A DNA stretch of 64,000 nucleotides from DATARH01 sp963773625 (GTDB lineage: Bacteria > Pseudomonadota > Alphaproteobacteria > ATCC43930 > CGMCC-115725). The stretch is from assembly GCA_963773625.1 (NCBI GenBank), contig CAVZCJ010000004.1:78204-142203 (forward strand), written 5' to 3'. The position numbers and the translations under genes were made by a program. The notes beneath the pieces were generated by a model. It saw nothing but the letters and a program-made list of their open reading frames with translations. It had not been told where the DNA came from and did not search any database. Each line of letters begins with the position of its first letter. Position 1 is the first letter of the stretch. Shown piece after piece: positions 46,136 through 55,541 of the stretch.

Positions 46136-47796
46136 ATGCCGCGAATTACGATCTCCTATCGGCGCGACGACTCGGACGTCATCACCGGCCGCATTTTTGA
46201 CCGGCTGTCGGCGCATTACGGCCGGGAAACCGTGTTTCGCGACATCGACAGCATTCCGCTGGGCGTCGATTTTCGTAAGCATGTCAATTCAGTGATCGAC
46301 GACACCGACATCATGATAGCGGTGGTCGGCCCGAAATGGATCGGCCCGCGCCCTGGGCAAAGCCGACTCGACAATGCCGCCGACCCGGTGCGGGTCGAGA
46401 TCGACGCTGCGCTGCGCAAGGGCGTACCGCTGATCCCCGTTCTGGTGCTGCGCGCGCAGATGCCGCGCGCCGATCAGTTGCCGCCTAGCCTTGAGGATTT
46501 CGCCTACCGCAACGCCGCGACGATCGATGCCGGGCCAGGATTTCGATACGCATATGGCGCGGCTAATCCGCGCCATCGACAATGTGCTCGAGGAGAGGGC
46601 GAAATCGCCGAGCGCCCCGCCCGGCGCTGCCGTCGCTACCACGGAGCAGCAGCCCAGAGCCGGCCGCGCCGTCGGTGGAAGATGAGCCGAGCGGCAACGG
46701 TTCGCCGAGCAACTTAAGCGCGAAGAGGAAGAGCGCCAGCGTCAGCTCGAGGAAGACCGGCTGCGTGAAGCTGCGGAGTCGCGTCGCCGCGAGGAAGGGA
46801 GAGCGGCAGCAACAATTGGCGGAGCAGCGTGCGGCGGATGAACGGCAACGTCAGGAGACAGCGGCACGGCAAGCGGCTGAACAGCGCGCGGCGGAAGAGC
46901 GGCAGCGGCAGGAGGCGGCGGCGCACCAGGCCGAACAGCGCGCCGCAGAAGAGCGGCAGCGGCAGGAGGCGGCGGCGCGCCAGGCCGAACAGCGCGCTGC
47001 AGAAGAACGGCAACGTCAGGAGGCGGCGGCCCGCCAAGCTGCGGAGCAGAGCGCGCGCGAGGAAAAAGCAGGGCTGACGGCGGCGGAGCCACAAGGCGCG
47101 GCAGCGGCGGCATCGGCGACCGCAAAAACCACCGGGCTTGAGCCCAAGTACAAGATCGCTATCGGTGCCGGCGTGGCGGGATTGCTGGTAACCGCGGTGG
47201 TGGCCATTCTCGTGATCGCGCACCCCGGCCCGGTGCCTACCCCCACCCCCACACCCGGTCCGACCCCCACACCCGGTCCGACCCCCACCCGCAGTCCGGC
47301 CCCCGCGCCCAGTCCCGCTCCTAAGCCCATAGCCGGACCGTCCAAGCCCGCCCCAGCCCCTGTACCGTCGCCTTCGCCAGCCCCTGTGCCGTCGCCCGCG
47401 CCGGCGAGCCAGCGCCGTCACCGTCGCCTCAATCGGCATCGGCGGCGATTTCGCCGGGGCAGTTGTGGAGCCTTTCCTTCTTTGACCAGCGACAGCAACC
47501 CATACTCCGGGACGCTGACCGTTGTGCAAATTGCCGGTTACAACAGTTTCACCGGACGTCTTGAAGTTTCATACAAAGGAAAAGATGGAAATATTGAAAC
47601 CATTCGTGAAGATGCTGTGATAACAGTTAATGACAATAAGATAACCATCGCTTGCTCAAACGTGTCTTACTTGAAGGGAAGTGGGAATTATACCGCTGAT
47701 TATTTTGATTTTACGGCAAAATCGGCGACTGAGGCCGAAGGCGACACCGTCGACGATAAAGACGTCCACGGCCACGCGACGATGTGGCGAATTTAA
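46136..47796 (+). CDS. TIR domain protein with long charged helix, one membrane segment, Pro/Thr linker and C-terminal outer domain (frameshifted)
   Basis: Residues 1-135 form a bacterial TIR domain: ITISYRRDDSDVITGRIFDRL, VFRDIDSIPLGVDFRKHV and IMIAVVGPKWIG. A frame change near 46545 leads to FDTHMARLIRAIDNVLEERAK; another near 46690 to a 100-residue Glu/Gln/Arg/Ala helix with an 18-residue repeat (EQRAAEERQRQEAAARQ). Then come one membrane segment (YKIAIGAGVAGLLVTAVVAILVIA), a Pro/Thr/Ser linker and a domain of about 95 residues (GTLTVVQIAGYNSFTGRLEV; FDFTAKSATEAEGDTVDD) encoded by AT-richer DNA. Topology implies TIR inside, C-terminal domain outside. Two compensating shifts near 47400-47465 are also likely. 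TIR proteins often degrade NAD or signal with cyclic ADP-ribose in defence; that is inference here. Confidence 0.8.
46800..47050 (+). repeat. Tandem repeat coding for an 18-residue helical unit
   Basis: Roughly four imperfect copies of a 54-60 base unit (core caggccgaacagcgcgc, gaagagcggcagcggcagg) encode repeats of AEQRAAEERQRQEAAARQ inside the TIR gene. Such repeats can expand and contract, and they may confuse assembly. Confidence 0.75.
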
Positions 47797-47822
47797 CGAG
47801 CGCCGCTTGCTGATGGGCTAAG

Positions 47823-47930
47823 CTAAGCTTGGTTGTCGCCCGGCGGCTGGCCGGCGCGCTGACGCCGGCGAAACGCGATCCAGAACAAGAAACCCGCCAG
47901 ACCGAGTATCGCTGCCGCGACCGGCAGCAT
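47823..47930 (-). CDS. Mini membrane protein (35 aa)
   Basis: Starts MLPVAAAILGLAGFLFWIAFRRR and ends QAGQPPGDNQA-like (GQPPGDNQA): one hydrophobic helix followed by a strongly basic stretch, so the C terminus should stay inside. It lies 15 bases after the stop of another mini membrane protein, at the end of the radical SAM operon. Too short for family recognition; support comes from composition, phase of hydrophobicity and context. Confidence 0.5.
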   Translation of the reverse strand: MLPVAAAILGLAGFLFWIAFRRRQRAGQPPGDNQA

Positions 47931-47945
47931 GCACAAACTGGAACG

Positions 47946-48056
47946 TCATAGAACTGACGGTCGGTTGCGATGGCCGATTCCGAAGATCAGAAAGCAGCCG
48001 CCGGGTAGCAGCAGGATGATGGCGAAGATCAGCGCGGCGATCTGACCGCCGCTCAT
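47946..48056 (-). CDS. Mini membrane protein (36 aa) overlapping the radical SAM stop
   Basis: Starts MSGGQIAALIFAIILLLPGGCF and ends GIGHRNRPSVL, so almost the whole protein is one membrane helix with a Pro-Gly-Gly-Cys kink. Its ATG overlaps the TGA of the radical SAM gene (ATGA), which implies coupled translation at matched dose. Function unknown; could be a membrane anchor or regulator of the upstream enzymes. Confidence 0.65.
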   Translation of the reverse strand: MSGGQIAALIFAIILLLPGGCFLIFGIGHRNRPSVL

Positions 48057-49496
48057 GCGTCTGCCCTCGCGGTGCGGGCGGCGAGCCCGGGACGGTGAAA
48101 CATGTTGTAGGTGTCGAAGGGGATGACGCGGCCGTCGCCGGTGACGAAATGGATGCAGGAGCGTTTGACCCCGGCGAGGCAGAAATTGAACCGGTCGAGG
48201 AAGCTCACCACGGTCACCCGGAAGACGCGGTCGTAGCCGATCTGCGCCGGCACTTCGACCAGTGGGCAGGCAGCACAGCACCTCGTGCAGTACGTTGGCC
48301 GATTGCTGCCCGGCGCATGACAGCGACAGCAGCTCGATGAGCAGCTGGCGCATTTCCGGCTTGCCCTCGAAGGTCACCGAGTTGGGCGCCGACTTCACCA
48401 GCACCTCCTGCGGGAAGAGATGGGTCAGCGGCATGATCTCATCGCCCGCGCGCATCCCGTAGCCGATCGAAATCGCATCGGGGTTGCACGGCAGCGGGAT
48501 CATGTCGTCCTCGCCGAACACGCCCCACTGATCGATGATCGCGCGGCGGATCTCGGAGAGCACGATGCGGTCCCGCCTGGGGTCGAAGCCGTCGTTGCGG
48601 CCGGCGTCCTGCACCGGCTGAAACGTGACGCCGCGCACGCAGGGCCGGCTCTGCGCATAGCGCAGCACGTCGCCGATCTCGGCGTCGTTGACCCCTTTGC
48701 GGACGACGCAGACCAGCGTCGTCGAGATGCCGGCCGCGTCGAGCGCGTCGAGCGCGCGTTCGCGCATCCGGCGCAGATCGGCGCCGCGGATCGTCTGCAG
48801 CGCCGCTGCCGACAGCGCGTCGAACTGCAGGTAGACCTCGAACGCCCGCTTCATCTCGGCCAATGCCGCGACAAATTCCGGGTCGTTGGCGATACGGATG
48901 CCGTTGGTGTTGAGCATGACGTGGCGGATCGGCCGGGCTCGAGCGGCCCGGATGATGTCGAGGATTTGCGGGTGAAGCGTCGGCTCGCCACCGGAAATTT
49001 GTAGGAGGTCGGGCTGGCCTTCGCTTTCGACCAGGAGATCGAGCATGGACTCGATCTCGGCCAAGCTGCGCTGCGTGGTCCTGGCCGGCGATGAGCTGGC
49101 GAAGCAGGTCGGGCAGGTCAGGTTGCAGTGCTCATTGACCTCGATCAGCGCCAGACAGCTGTGCTGTTCGTGATCGGGGCAGAGGCCGCAATCGTAGGGA
49201 CAGCCCTTGTCGATCCGGGTGTGGAATTTGAGCGGCACGTCGCCGGGCTTGAGAAAATCGCGGCAGCGCTTCCAATAGCTCGCCTCGGTCGATACCAGCG
49301 TTTTCTGGACGCCATGCTCGGCGCAGCGCTTGAGGTAATAGACCGCCTCGCCTTCCTGCGCGATCTTCGCCGGGACGAGCGTCATACACGTCTCGCACAT
49401 CGACGTGGTCTGGCCGAGGAAGATGTAGGGCCGTGGCTTGCGCGGCGGCGGCGAGGCGGCAAGGCCCGGCGCGGCTAGCTCGGTCGATAGCGGCAT
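48053..49496 (-). CDS. COG1964 radical SAM enzyme of the tetraether-synthase (Tes) type (frameshifted)
   Basis: The protein opens with an iron-site region Cys34-x2-Cys37, Cys58 before His-Gly, then Cys99, Cys103, Cys106 in GCPYDCGLCPDH and Cys114. The radical SAM motif CxxxCxxC is Cys124, Cys128, Cys131 (CNLTCPTC), followed by the SAM-binding GGEP at 169-172. This cysteine layout is that of COG1964 proteins, which include Tes, the archaeal enzyme joining lipid tails C-C. A frame change near 48270 leads to the C-terminal part (GYDRVFRVTVVSFLDRFNFC). It overlaps the Lgt-like gene by 22 bases and a mini membrane gene by 4. Bacterial members' substrates are unknown. Confidence 0.85.
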
Positions 49497-50185
49497 GGCT
49501 GGGACAACTCCCGACAGGCAAAGACGGCGGCATAGGCGATCAGCGCCAGCGACAGCAGGTGAAACAGGTTCAGCGGCCCGATGATCGTCCCGTAGGGCTT
49601 GAGGAACTCCCAGCCGAACCGCTGCAGCGCATAAACCGCGACGAACAAGTAGAAACCGGTTCGCCGCACCCGCTCCCCTTCATGGCGCAGCAAGAATATG
49701 AAAGCGACCAAGAACGCCGCCATCGTCGCCGCCTCGTAAAGCTGCACCGGATGGCGGCGCACGCCGTCGCCGAAATCGACGCCCCACGGGAGCGCGGTCG
49801 GTGTCCCATAGGTCATGTCGTCGAGCCCGGCGAAAAAGCAGCCGAGCCGCCCGATGGCGATCGCCGCGGCGAGCGGCGCGACCAGACGAAGCCCGGTCGA
49901 ACCGCGAATGCCCGTGCGCCATTTCAGCAGCTCTATGCCGATGATCGCCCCGGCGATGGCGCCCTCGATGCTGCGCGAGATGGCGGCGGGCATACCGCTA
50001 AGCCACAGATTGGCGGAGCCGAAGAGATAGGCGCCGATCGTCGCGCCCCCGGCTCCGGCGGCGATATAGAGCGGATGAGCCTTCCAGGGCTCGGTGGGCG
50101 CTCCATCCGCCGCAACTGGCATTAACTGGTAGACGGCGATGGCCACGAGGAGCGCCAGCAGATCGAACAGGCTGTGGATGGCCAA
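49475..50185 (-). CDS. Lgt-like (prolipoprotein diacylglyceryl transferase family) membrane protein
   Basis: About 236 residues with roughly seven membrane helices. Lgt family features: HPLYIAAGAGGATIGAYLFG, the GRLGCFFAGLDDMTYG loop and HPVQLYEA. In true Lgt the loop reads like GRxGNFxNxE; here the Asn and Glu are replaced by Cys and Asp, so it may not be a standard lipoprotein transferase. Start TTG 50185, four bases after the acyl-CoA ligase stop. The 3' end overlaps the radical SAM gene by 22 bases. Likely acts on phospholipid or a lipid-linked substrate with the radical SAM enzyme. Intact. Confidence 0.8.
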   Translation of the reverse strand: MAIHSLFDLLALLVAIAVYQLMPVAADGAPTEPWKAHPLYIAAGAGGATIGAYLFGSANLWLSGMPAAISRSIEGAIAGAIIGIELLKWRTGIRGSTGLRLVAPLAAAIAIGRLGCFFAGLDDMTYGTPTALPWGVDFGDGVRRHPVQLYEAATMAAFLVAFIFLLRHEGERVRRTGFYLFVAVYALQRFGWEFLKPYGTIIGPLNLFHLLSLALIAYAAVFACRELSQPCRYRPS

Positions 50186-50189
50186 AGCT

Positions 50190-51809
50190 TTAGGCGCTCT
50201 TCGCCCGCTCCCGGAGCACGAACTTCTGGATCTTCCCGGTCGAGGTCTTGGGCAGCGGGCCGAACACGACATCGCGCGGCGCCTTGAAGCGGGCCATATG
50301 CTCTCGGCAAAAGGCGATGATGTCGTCGGCCCCGACCGCGGCGCCCTCCCGCAAGGTGACGAAGGCGCAGGGGGTCTCGCCCCAGCGCTCGTCGGGTTTG
50401 GCGACGACGGCGGCCTCGAGCACTGCCGGGTGGCGGTAGAGTACGTCCTCGACCTCGATCGTCGAGATGTTCTCGCCACCCGAGATGATGATGTCCTTGG
50501 ACCGGTCCTTGATCTCGATATAGCCGTCGGGATGCGCGACCGCGAGGTCGCCGGTGTGGAACCAGCCGCCGTCGAAAGCCTCCTCGGTGGCTTTCGGGTT
50601 CTTCAAATAGCCCTTCATCACGATGTTGCCGCGCATGAAGACCTCGCCCATCGTCTCGCCGTCGAGCGGCACCGGGCTCAGTGTCTCCGGGTCGGCGACC
50701 ATCAAGCCTTCCAGGACTGGATAATTGACCCCCTGGCGCGCCTTGCGCCGGGCGCGCTCGTCGGCGGAGAGCGCGTCCCACTCATCGTGCCAGGCGCAGA
50801 TGGTCGAGGGGCCGAACACCTCGGTCAGGCCGTAGACATGGGCGATCTTGAACCCTTTTTTCTCCATGCCTTCGATCACCGCGGCGGGCGGCGCGGCGCC
50901 GGCGGTCATCATGTTGACCGCGCGCGGCAGGTTCCGGCCCTCGGCGGCGCGGTCGTTCAACAGCATGTTCATTACCACCGGTGCGCCGCAAAGATGGGTG
51001 ACGCCGTCGCGCTCGATCGCCTCGTAGATCGCGCCGGCCTCGACCCGGCGCAGGCAGACATGCGTCCCGGCCAGCGCCGTCACCGTCCACGGGAAGCACC
51101 AGCCGTTGCAGTGGAACATCGGCAGGGTCCAAAGATAGACCGGGTGCTGCGGCATGCCCCAGACGAGGATGTTGCCGAACGCTTCCAGATAGGCGCCGCG
51201 ATGGTGATAGACGACGCCCTTTGGGTTGCCGGTGGTGCCCGAGGTGTAGTTGAGCGCCAGCGCGTCCCATTCGTCCCGCGGCAGGATGCCGGTGAAATCC
51301 GGGTCGCCGTCCGCAATGAAGGCTTCGTAGTCGATTTCGCCGAGCCGCTCGCCAGGCGCGGCGGGATCGACGATGTCGATCACCAGCGGCTTGTCGTCGA
51401 GCTGTGCCAGCGCCGCCTTGATGACCGGTGCGAACTCGGTGTCGGTGATCAGCACCTTGGCGCCGCCGTGCTTCAAGATGAAGGCGATGGTGTCTGGGTC
51501 GAGGCGGATGTTCAGCATGTTGAGCACGGCGCCGGCCAGCGGCACGCCGAAATGCGCCTCGAAACCTTCCGGCAAATTGGGCGACATCACCGCGACCGTG
51601 TCGCCGCGGCCGATCCCGTGCTGGACCAGAGCCGAGGCGAGCCGGTGGCAGCGCGCCTGAGTCTCGCGCCAGGTCTGGCGCCGATTGCCGTAGACGATCG
51701 CGGTGCGCTGTGGGTACACCTCGGCGGTGCGCCGCAGGAATCCCATCGGCGATAGCGGCACGAAATTTGCCGCGTTCTTGTCGAGCCCGGTGGCGTAGGG
51801 GTTGCTCAT
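50190..51809 (-). CDS. Acyl-CoA synthetase (AMP-forming)
   Basis: 539 residues, intact. Adenylation motifs: LNYTSGTTGNPKGVVYHHRGA (P-loop), MTAGAAPP, YGLTEVFGP, GWFHTGDLAVAHPDGYIEIKDRSKDIIISGGENIS and the catalytic Lys in PKTSTGKIQKF. Start ATG 51809. Sequence style is that of medium- or branched-chain acyl-CoA ligases of the DitJ/FadD3-like group; chain length is not decidable. It is the second gene of the GFA-ligase-Lgt-radical SAM operon: one base after GFA, four before the Lgt-like gene. Confidence 0.92.
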   Translation of the reverse strand: MSNPYATGLDKNAANFVPLSPMGFLRRTAEVYPQRTAIVYGNRRQTWRETQARCHRLASALVQHGIGRGDTVAVMSPNLPEGFEAHFGVPLAGAVLNMLNIRLDPDTIAFILKHGGAKVLITDTEFAPVIKAALAQLDDKPLVIDIVDPAAPGERLGEIDYEAFIADGDPDFTGILPRDEWDALALNYTSGTTGNPKGVVYHHRGAYLEAFGNILVWGMPQHPVYLWTLPMFHCNGWCFPWTVTALAGTHVCLRRVEAGAIYEAIERDGVTHLCGAPVVMNMLLNDRAAEGRNLPRAVNMMTAGAAPPAAVIEGMEKKGFKIAHVYGLTEVFGPSTICAWHDEWDALSADERARRKARQGVNYPVLEGLMVADPETLSPVPLDGETMGEVFMRGNIVMKGYLKNPKATEEAFDGGWFHTGDLAVAHPDGYIEIKDRSKDIIISGGENISTIEVEDVLYRHPAVLEAAVVAKPDERWGETPCAFVTLREGAAVGADDIIAFCREHMARFKAPRDVVFGPLPKTSTGKIQKFVLRERAKSA

Positions 51810-51810
51810 G

Positions 51811-52236
51811 TCAGCCCTGAGCCGGCGGCGCCGCCGGGCGTGCGTGCGGGTGATGATCCTTGGCCGAATTGATCCCAATCCAGGGATGCATCGCGCTCTC
51901 GTAGGACGACGCCAGCGGCGCCGGGAAATCCGGGTCGGCAAAGCAGCCGACCGCAATGCCGTAGGTTGTCGGGTTGCGGTCGCCTTCCCAGAACACGCTT
52001 GTGCCGCAATTCGGGCAGAAATGGAAGCGCAGCTCAAACCCGCTGTCGCCGGGCCGGCCGTAGACCTTGTGCTCCCCTTCGATGCGCACCTGGCTCTTCT
52101 GCCACGAGCTGCCGTTATGGATCACCGAGCCGGTGCGGCGCTGGCACGATTTGCAGTGGCAGACATAGACACGGTCCGGCTCGCCTGAGGCGATCGCCTT
52201 CAACTGACCGCAATGGCACTCAGCGACGCGCTCCAT
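51811..52236 (-). CDS. GFA/CENP-V family glutathione-dependent zinc protein
   Basis: About 141 residues. The zinc cysteines are arranged CHCG (residues 8-11), CHCKSC (26-31) and CPNC (77-80), the GFA pattern; RRTGSVIHNGSSW follows the second set. Members were named for glutathione-dependent formaldehyde activation, but most have unknown substrates. It opens the operon that continues into the acyl-CoA ligase (one base apart). Start ATG 52236. Intact. Confidence 0.88.
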   Translation of the reverse strand: MERVAECHCGQLKAIASGEPDRVYVCHCKSCQRRTGSVIHNGSSWQKSQVRIEGEHKVYGRPGDSGFELRFHFCPNCGTSVFWEGDRNPTTYGIAVGCFADPDFPAPLASSYESAMHPWIGINSAKDHHPHARPAAPPAQG

Positions 52237-52352
52237 GCCGTCCTCCAAAGGTTCGCGGCGGCATTTTCCCTCGCGGCGCCAAGGGTGTCGAGCCGCTTGG
52301 CAAGCCTGGTCGCGAGGCAGAAGATTTCCCGGCAAATTGCGGGAGGAACGCG

Positions 52353-54236
52353 ATGACGGGCATCGCCGAAGTGTATCGCCGCTCGCTCGACCGGCCGGAG
52401 GAATTCTGGGCCGAAGCGGCCGAGGCGATCGACTGGGAGCGGCGCTGGGACCGCGTACTCGACGACACGCGTCCGCCATTCTATCGCTGGTTCGCGGGCG
52501 CTCGGCTCAACACCTGCTGGAACGCGCTCGACCGCCATGTCGCCGCCGGCTGGGGCGAGCGGGTGGCGCTCATCTACGACAGCCCGGTCACCGATACGGT
52601 GGCCTCGTTCACTTATCGTCAGCTGCGCGACCGGGTGGCGCGCTTCGCCGGTGCGCTGCGGAGCCTCGGAGTCGAGAAGGGCGACCGGGTGCTGATCTAC
52701 ATGCCGATGGTGCCGGAAGCGGCGATCGCGATGCTCGCCTGCGCCCGCATCGGCGCCATCCATTCGGTCGTGTTCGGCGGGTTCGCCGCGCATGAGCTGG
52801 CGACGCGCATCGACGACGCCAAACCCAAGGTAATCGTCTCCGCCTCGTGCGGGGTCGAGGTCAACCGGGTCATCCCCTACAAGCCGCTGCTCGACGCCGC
52901 GATCGAGGAGGCCGGCGCCAAGCCGACGGCCTGCGTCGTGCTGCAGCGGCCGATGTGTCGCGCCGAGTTGCTTCCCGGCCGTGACAAGGATTGGACACGA
53001 GCTGGAGGCCGCGGCGCAGCCCGCCGATTGCGTGCCGGTGCTGGCGACCGACCCGCTCTACATCCTCTACACCTCAGGCACCACCGGGATCCCGAAAGGC
53101 GTGGTGCGCGACAATGGCGGCTATGCGGTGCGCTCTCGCCTGGTCGATGCGCAACATCTACGGGGTTCAGCCGGATGAGGTGTTCTGGACCGCGAGTGAT
53201 GTCGGCTGGGTGGTCGGCCACTCGTACATCGTTTATGCGCCACTGATCCATGGCTGCACCTCGGTACTATACGAGGGAAAACCGGTCGGCACCCCCGATG
53301 CCGGCGCGTTCTGGCGGGTCATCGAGCAGCATCAGGTGCGGGTGTTCTTCACCGCGCCGACCGCGTTCCGCGCGATCAAGCGCGAGGACCCGGACGGGCA
53401 TTTGATCCGCGCCCGCGATCTGTCGAAGTTCCGCGCCCTCTTCCTCGCCGGTGAGCGCGCCGATCCGCCGACCGTGGCCTGGGCCGAGGAAATGCTCAAG
53501 GTGCCGGTGATCGACCATTGGTGGCAGACCGAGACCGGCTGGCCGATCGGCGCCAATTGTCTCGGGATCGAGCGTCTGCCGGTGAAGCCCGGCTCGTGCA
53601 CCCGCGCGGTGCCGGGCTGGGATATTCGCGTGCTAGAGGCCGAGGCGGAAGGCGAGGCGCGCGAGGTCAAGCGCGGCGCGATCGGCGCGCTCGCGGTCAA
53701 GCTGCCGCTGCCGCCGGGCGCGCTGCCGACGCTATGGCAGGCCGACGACCGCTTTGTCGAAAGCTACCTCGCTACCTATCCCGGCTATTACCAGACCGGC
53801 GATGCCGGGTTTATCGACGCCGACGGCTATATCCAGGTGATGACCCGCACCGACGACATCATCAATGTCGCCGGCGCATCGGCTCTCGACCGGCGAGATG
53901 GAGGAGGTGCTGGCGGCGCACCCCGATGTCGCCGAATGCGCGGTGATGGGGGTCGCCGACGCGCTCAAGGGCCAGGTGCCGCTGGGGCTGCTGGTGCTGA
54001 AATCGGGCGTGACGCGTCCGGCGGAAGAGATCGAAGCCGAGGCGGTGGCGCTGGTGCGCGACAAGATCGGCCCGGTCGCCAGCTTCAAGGCGGCGCTCGT
54101 CGTCGACCGCCTGCCCAAGACCCGCTCGGGCAAAATCCTGCGCGGCACCATGCGCGCCATCGCCGACGGCGAGGATTACCGCATGCCGGCGACGATCGAC
54201 GACCCGGCGATCCTCGCCGAGATCGCCGAGCGTTAA
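52353..54236 (+). CDS. prpE: Propionyl-CoA synthetase (frameshifted)
   Basis: Reconstructed length 628 residues equals PrpE. Motifs: YRRSLDRPEEFWAEAAEAIDW at the start, MVPEAAIAMLACARIGAIHSVVFGGFAAHELATRIDDAKPK, the P-loop YTSGTTGIPKGVVRDNGGYA, WTASDVGWVVGHSYIVYAPL, WWQTETGWPI and the end KTRSGKILRGTMRAIADGEDY with catalytic Lys. The enzyme activates propionate with ATP and CoA. Frame changes near 52990, 53135 and 53878. Start ATG 53353-type choice is ATG 52353 after GGGAGGAA. Divergent from the GFA operon. Confidence 0.88.
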
Positions 54237-54265
54237 CGGAGGGCGGGGTACGCGAAGGGCGGCGG

Positions 54266-55381
54266 CTAAACCGCCTTCTCGAGTTCGTGCAGCACCGCGT
54301 CGCCCATCGAGCGGGTCGAGACGCGGGTCTCGCCGGCGCGGGCGATGTCGCCGGTGCGCACGCCGGAGCCGAGCGCGTTGCGCACGGACGTCCTCGACCA
54401 GGTCGGCCTCGTCGCCGAGGTCGAACGAATAGCGCAGCATCATCGCGAAGGAGAGGATCGAGGCGAGCGGGTTGGCGACGCCCTGGCCGGCGATGTCGGG
54501 GGCGCTGCCGTGCACCGGCTCGTAGAGCGCCTTGCGCCGCCGCTCGCGTCGGCCGCGCCCAGCGAGGCCGACGGCAGCATGCCGAGCGATCCGGTCAGCA
54601 TCGCCGCGCAATCGGACAGGATGTCGCCAAACAGATTGCTGGTGACGATGACGTCGAACTGCTTCGGCGCGCGCACCAGCTGCATGGCGCAATTGTCGGC
54701 GTACATGAACGAGAGCTCGACATCGGGGTAGTCGGGCTTGATGCCGGTTGGCGACCTCGCGCCACAGCAGGCCCGACTCCATGACATTGGCCTTGTCGAC
54801 CTCGCAGAGCCGCTTCTGCCGCTTCCGCGCCAGCTCGAAGGCGGCGCGGCAGACGCGCTCGATCTCGGCCTCGGTATAGACCTCGGTGTTGATGCCGCGG
54901 CGGGTGCCGTCGGGCAGCGTCTCGATGCCGCGCGGGTCGCCGAAATAGATGCCGCCGGTCAGCTCGCGCACGATCAGCAGGTCGAGCCCGGCGACCAGCT
55001 CGCGCTTGAGGCTCGACGCGTCGGCCAGCGCCTCGAAAACCTGCGCCGGGCGCAGATTGGCGAAGAGGTCCATCTCCTTGCGCAGGCGAAGCAGGCCGCG
55101 CTCGGGCTGCAGCTCGAACGGCAGCTTCTCCCATTTCGGGCCGCCGACCGAGCCGAACAGCACCGCGTCGGCGGCCTGCGCCCGCGCCAGGGTCGCATCG
55201 GTCAGCGGCACGCCGTCGGCATCGTAGGCCGAGCCGCCGACCAGCCCCTCGCTGACATCGAAGCTGGCGATGCGGCGCTTGTCGAAAAACTCCATCACGC
55301 GCGTCACCTCGCGCATGATCTCGGGGCCGATGCCGTCGCCCGGCAGGACCAGGACTTTGCGGTTGGAATGGATTGGGCCAT
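54266..55381 (-). CDS. leuB: 3-isopropylmalate dehydrogenase (frameshifted)
   Basis: LeuB oxidises and decarboxylates 3-isopropylmalate with NAD. Motifs: VLVLPGDGIGPEIMREV, SVGGPKW, LRKEMDLFANLRPAQ, IVRELTGGIYFG, DKANVMESGLLWREV, VTSNLFGDILSDCAAML and LYEPVHGSAPDIAGQGVANPLA. Frame changes near 54750, 54550 and 54390; end ELEKAV with TAG at 54266. ATG 55381 is the likely start, but reaching the body from it needs one more indel; an in-frame TTG at 55403 is the alternative. Third gene of leuC-leuD-leuB. Confidence 0.92.
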
Positions 55382-55412
55382 GCGGATTCTTTCGTAGCTG
55401 CAAGCAGCTGCG

Positions 55413-55515
55413 TCCTTCGAGACGCGCCTATCGGCGCTCCTCAGGATGAGGACGGAGAACGGCATCAAGGAGAACCTCATCCTGAGGCGCTTCGCGAAGC
55501 GAAGCGCTCGAAGGA
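55413..55515. repeat. Palindromic intergenic repeat element between leuD and leuB
   Basis: Outer arms TCCTTCGAG (55413-55421) and CTCGAAGGA (55507-55515) and inner arms CCTCAGGATGAGG (55439-55451) and CCTCATCCTGAGG (55475-55487) are perfect inverted repeats, and the right side holds a further hairpin (CGCTTCGCGAAGCG). The motif CCTCATCCTGAGG with CTCGAAGG is a dispersed intergenic element known from Bradyrhizobium/Rhodopseudomonas-type genomes. Only one copy was noticed in this window. Confidence 0.7.
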
Positions 55516-55541
55516 TGCACGGCGCCGGTCCAGAGTTAAGG

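Noticed and set aside
47222..47340. Pro/Thr codon repeat as a mobile or CRISPR-like repeat
   Set aside because: It is in frame and encodes an extended linker between a membrane helix and a domain.
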